Source: Diplosphaera chodatii (lineage: Eukaryota > Chlorophyta > Trebouxiophyceae > Prasiolales > Stichococcaceae). Taken from it: 64,000 nucleotides of DNA. Within the stretch, counting starts at the first letter, position 1; every line of letters begins with the position of its first letter. A program made the position numbers and the translations under genes. Location of the stretch: NCBI GenBank assembly GCA_032358165.1, contig JAALGY010000008.1:1488001-1552000 (forward strand), in the 5' to 3' direction. The notes beneath the pieces were generated by a model that was not told the origin of the DNA, made no database searches, and was given only the letters and a program-made list of their open reading frames with translations. Below, one piece after another: positions 33,771 to 45,000 of the stretch.

Positions 33771-36700
33771 ATGATGTGGCCGGCCGCAGTCGCATCGTGG
33801 CTGAGCTCACCGCTGTATGGCGTGCCACGGATCCACTTGTGCGACTGCCGCTACGATGTCCGTGAGTGACCAGGAGCCTGCGATGAGATGTGATGCTTCT
33901 GCAATAGTCAGCACTTGATAAACTGTCATGTTGTGATCTCACCGTGATTGACCGGTCCTGTAACAAATCTGCGCATGCTGGCTGTGTGGCGTGGCTATGC
34001 CATAGCCACTGATGTCAGCTGGGCAGTTGGGCTGCCGGCGATCAGGCAAGAGCATGCATCTGCTGCAGTGCGCACGGTGGTGGAACGGCTGGGCTGGCAT
34101 GCCATCGAGCACGACCAGACCAGCTGGGACGTCCTTTGGATGGACTGCTCCGTCCCGATTGACCGCATCATGCGCCTCCACCCATCGCAGGTGGCATGAC
34201 GCCTGTAAGCATGCTATCTGCTTCCCTCACAATGCTGTAACATGCTGCAGATGAACTGAGTGCTTGGGAAGTGTGAAAGGAGCATGCGGCGGGCCTGCAG
34301 GTTGTCAACCACTTCTACGGCATGTTCGAGTTGTACCGCAAGAAGGGGTTGGCACGGAACCTGGCGGCCATGGCGGCGGAGGCGCCCCAGCACTATGCAC
34401 ACCTCACACCGTGAGACGCCGCCCCAAAGCACACTGCTCATAGGCCTGTGTGCGTGGCTTGCATCCGTGGTACCGTGGCGTACAACTACTCTGCAAGGTG
34501 TAGGTGACCACGCACCGACCCCGATCATGCCGTGCAGATGCACCTTCCTGATGCCAGAGCATAGGGCTGCTCTGGCAGCAGAGATAGCGCGCAGGGATGT
34601 CAGCAGCACTCCAAGAAGCAGCACTGCAGTGCATTCTGACTGGAAGCATGGCCACTTGCAGCAGAACCCAGCAGATGCCGCCCTTGCCACGCCGCGGCGC
34701 AAGAGTGCCAGCAGGACTACAACCCCGAGTGTGCAACTCAGCCCTGCGGGTGGTACTGCCCAGAGTGCAGGACTCAGCGAGCCTCAGATGCAGTCAGCAG
34801 CCAGTGCAGTAGGGCACGTCATCACCCGGCCCACCTGGATCTTCAAGCCGACCGGTGGCTCACAGGGGCGTGGCATCCAGCTCTTGCAGTCTGAGGTGGG
34901 GAAGCAGTGCTATGAAAGCCGGGAACTGGGAATGCGCATATGTGCCAAACAATGCCTGAGTTCGTGTTGTGCTCTGGTGTAGGCAGACCTGGAAGAAGCG
35001 GCTGCTCAGAATGTTGGGCCACTGGATGGCGTCGTCATGTCATACATCGAGCGCCCGCTGCTGGTGCACGGCTTGAAGTTCGACCTGCGGCTGTATGTGC
35101 TAATCACCAGCTGCGCACCCCTGACGGCATACATCCACCAAGAAGGTGGGAGTGTGAGCACGCTGTCTGCAACTATGACTGCTGGCTAGGCCCCCTATAA
35201 TCGGTACAGCATGTCTTGAGCAGTCTTCGTTGCTAGTCCTGAACCCTTCTACAATGGGTACACACATCAATCTCTGCAGTGCTGCAGGGCTGTGCAGGTT
35301 CTGCACCAAGCCCTACAAACCGCCCGCAGCCGCCAACCTTCACGACGACTGCATGCACCTCACCAACCACGCGGTCAACAGGCAGAACGCCAGCGGCAGC
35401 TTCCCCGTAACGCCCAGAACAGGCGGGTGCGACGGCAACAAGTGGACGCTGGAGGCTCTCAGGTGGGCACAGTGCGGCGCCTGGCAGGTCACTTCAGCCG
35501 ATGCCACGTTCGCATGCAAGTGTGACGCAGGGTTCCCGAAGGGCGCAGACCTCGCTGAAGCACCTGATGGCTGCCTGGCAGGCAGTGGATGGGGCGCCAT
35601 GGTCACGGCTTTGATGGCGTGTGGGTGGCCATCAAGGACATGGTTGCCAAGTCGCTGGTGGCGGTGCAGCCGGGGCTGGCGCACCATTACTCCACAATCC
35701 TGCCCCCTGGTCACGGCGCACATGCCTGCTTCGAGCTGCTCGGTGACATCCATCTTCTGTCTTCCTGTCCATGGCATCATGTTCCTGAAGCATCTGGCTC
35801 GACCGTGACGCAGAGCTTGTGGCCGCTTGGACAACCCCAACGCTGTAGTCATTGAAGATATCAACAAGCGTTGCCTGTTGCAGGTTACGACATACTGTTG
35901 GACCAACACTGCAAGCCCTGGCTGCTGGAAGTCAACCACTCGCCGTCCTTCAGCGTCAGCAGTGCTCTGGACGCTGCCGTGAAAGAGGCTGTCCTGCTGG
36001 ACACGCTGCGGATGGTGCGTGCAATACACGCTTCGGGATCTGGCATGACAGATCGACATTTCGGACATGTAAACGCACCGTATGTTAGTTTGCATTCGCA
36101 AGCAATGGTACAGTATCAACGTGCTGATGTCTAGCATTGCTTGCCCCGGGTTACAGAGGACAATGTGTCGAGTCTTCCACGCAGGTGCAGCCACTACACC
36201 CACAGTCAGCTGGACCAGACACCAGCGCGGCAGCACATGGTGCCACGCCGCTGGGTGGGTTTCAGCCCGTCCTCCCATCCCCACAGGCTGCACAGCAGAC
36301 GACGTACGAAGCCCTGCTAGGGGTCGCGGCAGAGGTGTTCGAGCGCAAGTCTGTGTGGTCGAAGACGCAGAGCTCCCTCCAGCAGTTGCAGGTCAAACAT
36401 GCAGCTGAAGCAGATACCTGTCATGACCTGAACGCGAACACCATGACGTACGAGTCAGGTGGATGCATCAGAACGAATCAGATGTGCAGCATAGTAGACG
36501 CGAATGGATGCAGGAGCACAAGAGGGAGCAGGCAGCTGTGCAGCTGGAAGCAGCGGAAGCAGGGCACCGCCGTGCAGCGGCCATAAAGCGGCGGGCAGTG
36601 CTGGAGGCCCGCCGCCTGACTGCTGAGCTCAGAGGCCGGCTGGCGGCAGACGATGCACCATGCCGGCTGGCTTCACGACCAGCTGCTGGCTGCGAGACAC

Positions 36701-37236
36701 TTGGCGCCTGCAGCAGCGAACCAAACGACCATGATCAGAAGTGTAACATACCCAACAGTGGAGCTAGCGAACAGGCTGGCAGCTCAGCTGCTGGTGCAGC
36801 CAGACGTGCAGCATGTCGGCATTTGCCTGGCGGGGCTGGCCATTGCTCCAGCAGCAGCGGCAGCGGCGGCAGCAGCTCAAGTAGTACGTTCACCACCGAC
36901 AGAAAGGCACCGGTGGACATGCTCAACCGCGGAACATGTTGCACGGCGGTACAGCTCAGCCGCCGCAGCAGCACGTCCCTATGCAGCATTTTGTCCACAG
37001 TTAGTCTTTCGAATTTCCACAGCAGCACAGCTCACCGCATATCTGTCAGCAGTGGAGCAGCTTCAAGCAGCAGGAATAGCCTGTCCAGCAGTATGTCGGC
37101 AGCCAGGGGCAGCTGCCGCGATCGAGCAATGGGCAACAGCTGCATGAAGACAAGAAAGCGCCGGAGGTGGGCATTGATCGGCCTGCTTCCAAGAATTGAT
37201 CGGCCTGCTTCCAAGAATGAATTTGACTCACGTTGA
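33771..37236 (+). CDS. TTLL: Tubulin tyrosine ligase-like polyglutamylase (TTLL6/9-like)
   Basis: ATP-grasp ligase that adds glutamate to tubulin tails. Exons: 33771..33861, 34069..34190, 34301..34410, 34538..34895, 34983..35145, 35288..35462, 35582..35742, 35884..36014, 36287..36391 and 36514 to the stop at 37236; the last exon boundary is the least certain. Core blocks in order: [104 protein letters not shown] and [12 protein letters not shown]. The metal-binding Glu/Asn of the last motif is intact. The order and the CFELLG block are typical of TTLL polyglutamylases rather than tubulin tyrosine ligase. The C-terminal part has a basic helix [20 protein letters not shown] like the microtubule-binding extension of TTLL6-type enzymes. 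An in-frame insert rich in Ser/Thr interrupts the core in exon 4. Confidence 0.9.
37173..37216 (+). repeat. Direct tandem repeat, 2 x 22 bp, near the TTLL 3' end
   Basis: Two perfect copies of a 22-bp unit beginning ATTGATCGGCC, at 37173..37194 and 37195..37216. If the last TTLL exon runs through, the unit shifts frame between copies because 22 is not a multiple of three. Confidence 0.85.
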
Positions 37237-38373
37237 AGACCTCGCAGATCGATCAAAGAAACCTCGTCACTGCAATCATAGGGTGTGCAGACGTATCACT
37301 AGTGCAGCTGCAGCCGCGGTGCTCGACTTGCAGCCCGAGGGCCTGGCACTTTGCAGCTTTAATACTAGGGGTGGCAGATCCTCAGCAGGCGCAGCGACCA
37401 CATGCCAGGAACTGGACAAGCCACAGCCCGCAGCAAGTGCTCAACACAGAGCATCGGCATCATGCCCGATCGCCTCTGGAGGCTGTGCACACAGCACAGC
37501 GAGATGCGTGGACAGCCGCCGGCCATGTGAGCAGCCTGTGCATGCCTACGTCAGCGGCAAGGGGGACACTAGCCCCTCGACGGCCCACAGGTGCACCAGA
37601 AACACGTCAGTGATGGCAACACGGCGTGCATCAGCACAGCGCACGCTGAGGCGCGCTGCCAGCCTGCCGCCAATATGCAACCTGCAGCTGGACAGTGTCT
37701 GCGTGCCGAGGCAGCGGAGTGCAGTAGTGGTTGCGGCCCGGTCCAGATGCAGGACAGCTGCACCAGTAGGTGATTGTGAACAGCGCCGACACACCACAGC
37801 AAGCCCTGTGCATGGGACAACATCAGCCGGTTGCCTGCAATCTGCCTTGACAATCCGCAGCACAAGCTGAGTTACATATCTGCAAGAAAACCCGGACAGC
37901 AAGATGAAGCATGCATGGTCATGCTGCTGTCAACGACCGGCATACCATATGGTATCTGCTGCTCTCAGAGCAGAGTGCAACCTCATGCTGAAACGTGGCG
38001 GTGAAACAACTGCCACGGCCATTATCAACCCGCTACAGCTTCGACGAGGTCAAAATTGGTACAACCACCACACCTTCAGAAACAACAGGCTTCACACATG
38101 CCGTATGCCATTGTTCACCCTTCACAAAGTTGTACATCACCACCATCTGGCAACCGGGTGCAGAAGGTTCGCTAGCCTTCTGCGGGCAGCACGCCATCGA
38201 AGCTGCAAGTGCGAAAGAGCGCCTTGTGTGCCTGCTCACCATCACCAATCTCAGCTGGACCTGGTTCTGCCATCAAAGGACTGTGGGCAGGGAATGGTGG
38301 GCATGCTGACCTACTCTACGGCGGCATCGTCGGCAGGTGGACTCTGCGATGCTGCTGACGAAATGCGGTGGCA
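37237..38373. other. Intergenic, convergent 3' ends of TTLL and septin
   Basis: About 1.1 kb that should contain two 3' untranslated regions. Short open frames exist on both strands but none has splice-compatible neighbours or a recognisable motif. Confidence 0.45.
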
Positions 38374-41238
38374 TCATGCCGCCAGGCGCCTGGGTGCCAG
38401 AGTGATGCCAGCCCGGCGGGCATCCGCCGCGGCCTCGGCTGTCCACCATGAGGCGAGGCTGCCCGCCCACAGCTGCAGCGTGCCGACCAGCGACGCCGCC
38501 TGCTGCTTGCTGCTCAAGCCAATAGAGCTGGAGGCCCAAGACACTTGCGGGGCTGCTCCTGTGGCTGCGGTGCTGCTGTGGCAGCGCGCTGCAGAGCCGC
38601 CAGCTGCAGCCGTCATGCTGCTGTGGCAGCGCGCTGCAGAGCCGCCAGCTGCAGCCGTCATGCTGCTGACTGGACAGCTGCCAGAGGTGGTGGGCGCTGT
38701 GGGTGAGCAGGCCACTGGGGCAGTGGCTGACGCAGGCACACACGCTGCAGGGGGGGCCACCTGCTGGGGGCCGAGCGCGGCTGCAGGTGGCCCTGCAGTT
38801 TCGCCGGGTGGCGCTCCATGAGACACGGCACTTTCTTGCTTGCGGCCCAGCACCGCGATGGCCACGCCTGCGCCAAGTCCCGCCGCTGCGAGTGCCAGGG
38901 CCACGCCCCAGACCGCAGTGCTCCAGGGCCGACTGCCACGCCCCGGCTGCCTGGGCGCTGTGCTGCTGCACACGTGAAACTGATGCCCATGAGTCTTAGA
39001 TCTTATGCCGGGGACTGCGGTTGCCAGCCGTGGCACAGGACACAGCTGCGAAGCACACACTCTGCTTGTGAGGGTCTGCAGCATACATCTGGTGAGCAGG
39101 ACCAGCGTGAACTATGTGATGTGTCCTGACCGTCGGAAAGCAGACGAGAGCCTGCACCTGGCGGCCAGCGCGGCGCGGCGGGAGGCGTAGTACCGCGCCT
39201 CGGTCGCCGCCTTGAGCTCCGCGGCGCCCTCCTCGAACAGCAGGCGCTTGAGCAGCGGCAGGTCCGAGTGGGCCTCCGCCAGCGTCTGGCAGGTGCCCCA
39301 CGGGTACGCGCGCACCGGCCACAGCCTGCACCCAGCCAGCAGGCAGATGGGGCCAGGCTGTGTGACCATACAGCCACCGCAAAGCGCAGCCCGCACATGA
39401 GAGCAGCAGCACAGCAATGAAACGGTGTATCACCTTATACAACGACGTCGATGGTTTGGGTCATTTGCTGCGAACAGTCAAGGGGCGGCTGCACAACATC
39501 AGAATGAGCAAACGAGAGGCGGACCTGCCGATGGCGAGGTCCATGGTGCGGCTGCAGATGATGGCGAAGGGGGGCACTGGGGCGCCGCCGCCGCCGCCGT
39601 CGGCCGCCGCCACAGCGCCCCGACTGAAGCTGTGCACGAGCTCGCGCCCCGCCGCGCAGCCGGCGGCCGCCAGCGCCCCGCGCACCTCGGCCCGGAAGGC
39701 CGCCAGCTCCTCTGGCGTCATGCAGTCCGCCTGACGGTGCAGATGGCTGGTGTCAACACACAGTACCGCTGTATCACAGCTCTGGCAGGTTCCTGATACC
39801 GCGCGTGCTGGACACTGCGATTGCAGATGGGCTGCAGTCTCGAATTACTCGACAAGCAGCAAACGAACTCATGTCGCATCCCCTGCAGAGACTTGAGAGT
39901 GCCTGAAGCCGGATGTCACCTTTGCCAGCAGGGGGATGACTGCCGTGACCTCGGACAGGCGGCGGATGTTGTCGATGTCCAGGGCGCGCAAGCAGTGCGG
40001 CTGGATCAGGTACAGGGCCTGCAGGTGCAGAGGGTTGCACAGTCCACCCTGCCGTCAAGTACGGGCCACTGGATTGCTGCAGCAGAGGTGGGTGCCCACA
40101 GCAGGTAGGCGGATGCTGACCGCGTCGACGCGTGGGTCCGGGAACGCTGACATGGGCTCGCGGCGCGCCGGATCCGACTCGAGCGCCAGGTACGCCGCGT
40201 CTTGCGCCCTGGCATGCTCGATGATGCTGGTCATGTCTGCCGCAAGGCTCGCACCGGGCGTGTCCTGCAGACCATCAGCGTTAACACAAGTCACCCGCAG
40301 GCTGGGTGCTGCAGCACACACCACTCGACCTTGCAGTCCGCCTGCCATCCTGTCGAGCGGCACACTGCAAGGGGGACAGCTCCACACCTGCACGGTGTAG
40401 TGGAAGCGGCAGCCGCTGCTTTCGTCATCGACTGTCAGCTCCGTCGCAAACTGTGCAGCATCCTCCTGGAAGGCTGTGCTGCTGCTGGCGATGTTGGCAT
40501 CGCCCACAGGCAAGTCCGGATCCTGTGCCGCAGCATGGCTTTATTGACGCAAACCATGCAACAATTGGCTGTATTAGATGACCAATGACTGTGAGCAACC
40601 ACGGTCGTGATGTGCTCTCTTCACCTGCGCATAGGCGGCCAGCAACTGCTTCACGAAGGTCGTCTTGCCGCTGCGGGACTCGCCAACGACCAGGAACTTG
40701 GCATAGCTGCAGGGTGGCTGCGCCTGCAGCAACTCCGAAACGCGTTGCAGCGCGGTATTGGCTGACTGCATGCAGCGCTGCACATGCTGGTGCAATTCAG
40801 CGTATGTGTTGCGGCAGGTGGCACCTGGATCCTGGGCGCGGGCGCAAAGGCGTGCTGAATGCTGGCTGCCAGGCTGGCTGTTGCCTGCGAGCGAACATTG
40901 CACAGCGCGTCAGTTGACTGCCACACGCGTGTCACTAGCGCCCACAGCATATATGCGGCCACGTTCTATTGGCCCCTGTGGAAGCTGAGAACTTGCATGA
41001 GCATCGCGTGCAAGTGTTGCGTGGCACTTGCCTGCCATGCCTCCGCTTCATGCTCGCTCGACACCTCCGACCCTGCAGTCGAGCTGGCCTTCGATGTGGC
41101 GCTGGACGCGTTGTGCCGCAGCACAGCCTCAGTTTCGGGCGACCGCTGCTTTGGCGTATCTGGCGGCACTGCGCCCTTGCGGGGCGGCGAGGCATCTGTA
41201 CTGCTTCCAGTGCGTGCTGGTTGGCCGTTGCCTTTCAT
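38374..41238 (-). CDS. Septin GTPase with predicted C-terminal transmembrane helix
   Basis: Filament-forming GTPase of membrane-cortex scaffolds. Exons: 40993..41238, 40825..40884, 40625..40765, 40388..40522, 40121..40264, 39920..40018, 39525..39730, 39158..39325 and 38374..38965; 1791 nt, 596 residues, phases consistent. The first about 100 residues are a polar, Ser/Thr/Pro-rich leader. The G1 loop is FLVVGESRSGKTTF (about 130-137), G3 is DTPG (195-198) and G4 is AKAD (274-277). YLIQPHCLRALDIDNIRRLS and the septin unique element RAYPWGTCQTLAEAHSDLPL complete the fold. The last exon has no coiled coil. Instead it carries a 23-residue hydrophobic stretch, AVWGVALALAAAGLGAGVAI and on, about residues 416-439, followed by RK and a long Pro/Ala/Ser-rich tail of about 155 residues. 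The 59-nt intron 40766-40824 is unusually short. Land plants lack septins; green algae keep one. Confidence 0.88.
38571..38660 (-). repeat. Exact in-frame tandem duplication, 2 x 45 bp, in the septin tail
   Basis: Identical units at 38571..38615 and 38616..38660 encode two copies of SSMTAAAGGSAARCH, with a partial third copy (SSTAATG) following. Exact identity implies a recent duplication or ongoing length change. Confidence 0.9.
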
Positions 41239-42039
41239 AGCGCCAGTAGCGCGGCCACAGGCTTGCTGATGCCGCTTTGACCGATGTGATACGTGATGGG
41301 TTCAACCTGTGGCAGCGGATCTGAAGTCGATGCAGCTCACAAACAAGAACGCTCACATTATGTGCACAGAAATCATATACCTATGGGATCAATCACACTC
41401 GCTCTGCATTCGACCAGCCTGAAATCTCGCTGCGATGCGCTACTGCTGCACACAAAGCTGTCAATGGTTCAAACTTGAACTTGACTATTTTCACCGGCTT
41501 GACCAAGGTGTTCTGTTTCTGCCAGTTGGCGTGCTATCTGATGTGTTTGACAGGTGCGCTCGCTTCACGCGCAGAGTGCTACATGTAAGCTCGCATAGTA
41601 TGGACGGCCTGGCATCGACTGCTGGTAACACAGTGCCTTCCTGCAGTCTGCTTCCAGCAACCCCAGACTGCAGGTCAGCATTTCAGGCTGCATAGCTGCA
41701 CGCACCAAGCTAGCAAACCTTCTGCATCGATATGTACAACTTGATGCCACCGTGCGTTATGCCATTCGTTTGCAGCTCAGTCTGCTGAGTGATGATCGTA
41801 GCCTGCAATCAACTTCTGCTGTCAGTGCTGCTGACTAACGCCCAACCCTACCGCAGCGCTCAAAACTGGTCAAAATCCATGCGATGCTCAGCTCGACCTC
41901 AGCCTACCAACGGTAAAGCCGGACAAAAACCCCGATGAGTATGCATGCCGTGCTCCAGTGTGGTGGCGCCTGGTGTCACTGGACGAGCCGGCTGCAGGGG
42001 CGGTGCCACCAGGCAAAAGCCCTGGACCCCGGGCTCCAC
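41239..42039. other. Intergenic between septin start and Tudor-SN 3' end
   Basis: 0.8 kb upstream of septin and downstream of the Tudor-SN stop, both genes being on the minus strand. It should contain the septin promoter. No exon is supported. Confidence 0.45.
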
Positions 42040-45000
42040 CTAGCGGCGGGGCCGGGGCGCCCCGAACTCGGGCGCCTCGTTGTCGCTGTCCTCCCCCGGG
42101 TCGCCGTACTCCCACACGCCGGCGTGCGCGCGGCGGGCGGCCGCCTCAGCGGCCTGCAGCTGCTCCAGGGCCTTGCCGCCCGCACCCGCCTGCACAGAAA
42201 AGTTCAGACTTCAAGGTTCCATGTGGGACCATCACCTTGAGCGGCTTTGCTTTACGTCAGGGTGCAAGCTTGTGGGTGCATTCAGGGACGCCACCAGGTC
42301 GGCTGTCTGCTGCTCTGCAAAGTGGCATCAGGCTTTGTCGAACTGTCTGCTGCAGCATGTCCCACTTCAGGCATGCTGCATGGCGATGGCTGACCAGTGG
42401 GCACTTCAAAATTCTCTGCACCTGGTAGCCGCGCACAGGGGCCACGCGAGCCAGGCCCTCACGCAGCAGCTGCTCGTTGACGGTGGGCGCAGTGTCCGAA
42501 CCCTTGGGGCGCAGCAGCACATGGGCAGTCGCAGGCACCGGCGGTGTATCGCGCGTCCCTGCAGAGCACCAGAGAGGCCAGTATCCACCCTCTTGGTCTG
42601 ACCCAACTGCAGATGAAGTCATGGCTGCATGGCCACACATAGTGGCGACCGGGAACAACCCGAACCCAGCATCCTTGCGGAACCAGCACGGTACCTGGGA
42701 CGGCACGCGAGCGCCATATGACCTGCGCCAGCAGCGGCTTGCCATCGCCCGTGGCGCCTGCCATCACCCGCGCTGCCTCATAACCAATGTCGTCACTGAC
42801 ATCTGGCACCTGCGCATCAAGTGGCAATTGACGTCTGCACTGGGTCCGCCTAGCTTGAAGTGATGCTCATGTAAACCCCGCACAACTGCCTGTGGCCCTG
42901 GGAGCGATGCCGAGTTGAGGAAGGTGGCACGCTGCGCAAGGCACACACGGACTGAGGCCAGGCAATGCAGATGAGGAGCACCTTGATGTAGGCAAGCTGC
43001 AGCAGCTGCGCCTGTGGCGCCAGTGCGCTGAGCTCCGGCGAGATGGACCGCACGGCCGCGCCCTGCACCGTCTCCTTGTTGCCGAAGTCAACAAATGTCA
43101 CCTGCGCAGTTGCGGTGTAGCTGTCAGCAGGAACATCCCGACGGTCATACAGAGCTTGCGACACTGATTGCACACAGCAGCAGTGCTCATGGGTTCAGTA
43201 GTCAGCCTGCTGATTCACTATGCGGGTGTGCTGGGACCAATCTCTGCAAGGTGGAGAGCCGAACAAGGGAGCACCTGGTAGCCGGGGTTCACCGGGTCGC
43301 GCTTGTCCACGGACGTGACGCTGGCGCGGTACCACTGGCGGTCGGCGCTGAACTGAGCCAGGCACAGGTCGCCCACCTTGAGGGCGGACGGCTGCAGCAG
43401 ATCAACGATGGCAATGGTCAGCCCATGCAGCTTGAATACCGCTCGTCCTGGTGCACTGAACCCTAGGCTTGGAAGCCGCCCTGCCCAGCTGGCCTGGGCA
43501 CCTTGAGCAGCGGTAGCCCGGGTTGCAGGTGCAGGGGACAGCTGACCAGACATTCACGTATGCTGCGTGCTGCACCCTCACCCTGCTGTTGCTGAGGGAG
43601 GCAGAGGCTAGCTGCTGCGTCAACCAGGTGACACGGGGGTCGCCCGCCTGCTGTGCCCAGACCCTGCCGCCATCGACTACCTGTGGACAGCAGTGGGTGC
43701 TTGTTAGCCAGGGGCTCTGTCGTGCAACATCATGACTCTAAGCTCGCTGCATGAGAGGCCAATAGAATATGCAGTTGCAATGCCACTTGGTGAGCAGCCA
43801 TCCGAAGTGTGAGTATGCACCACCCAGCAACGGCGCAGCCAAGCCTGCAGATTGGGGGCGCACCTCTGTGACAACGACCTCCAACTCCTCGCCGCCGCCA
43901 GTGCCATTGGCCTCCGCGTCCCCATTGTCCCCGGCTGCTGCTGCCTCTGTAGCTGGATCATACTTCTCCCAGACCTGCATTGCAAGAGAATATGCGCTCA
44001 ACTCTCATGGATTGGAACTGCAGCAGATAGAGTTTCCCGCAACCATGGTAAGCGCAACTTCCCGACTTCTACACCATTAGGCGAAGCTCTTGTGGCAGCC
44101 TCCTCAGGACCAGGTCCGCGAGAAGGTTCAGGCAGCTGCGCAGCGCTGTCACCTTGAGGCGCTTGTCCTTGGCGGCCTGCTCGAGCTTGAGCAGCTCGGG
44201 GCCGCCGGGCTGGCGGTCGGGCTGGAAGGTGGGGTGCAGCCGCGCGAGGCCCGCGCCCAGCAGCGCGGACGACAGGTCCACCAGCTTGCCGCTGTTGTGT
44301 ACGCGCGCCCGCCCCAGGAAGGTGCCCGACCTGCAGCGCCCGAGGTGATGATTTCGTGCAGGCCGCAGGCATCCTGCCGTTCTGTGCACGTGTGGTACTG
44401 CAAGTGCCCCTGACCATGACAACAAAGCACATGGCCAGTCCAGCAGGCAGCGCGCTTGACCGTGAGCACCGGCCATGCTCTGCAGCGCAGCTCAGTCCCT
44501 TGCCTGTCGACTGCCTCGACCTCGAACTCCACGCTGCGCTGCAGGGCCAGCTGCCGCATGAACAGGTACGCCTCCTCAGCATATGGCTCCTCCTACAAAA
44601 GCCGACAATAACCGTGTCACTTGCAGTCAAACTTGATCTGTCATGTCATGCAGACTTACTGCTGTAATGCACACGGAGACAGCAGGTGTCGCTCACTGCT
44701 ACAGGCCGACCGTCACGCCCCATGGCGGAGCCGCGCTGAGGTGCCCTCACGCCGCTGGGGCAGAAGAGCACAGTCACGCCCTCCTTCGGCACCGTGATCT
44801 GCAGCACCGACAGCAGGCCCTTGAACAACTGGCTAGTCGCATCACGTACATGCGAAGTGCTCCATAGGCTGTCGTTCTGCACAAGGCACAGGCAGAGACC
44901 AGCGGCAAGCTCACCTTCAGACGGTGCCCTGACAGCACGAACTCGACGATGCCGGCAACCTTGCCGGTTCGCTGGAAGAAGGGCAGCAGCTGCTTTGCCC

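Noticed and set aside
36082..36408. Plus-strand open frame overlapping the TTLL tail
   Set aside because: It has no similarity to TTLL proteins. The alternative frame from 36287 gives a helix matching the family and joins exon 35884..36014 in phase.
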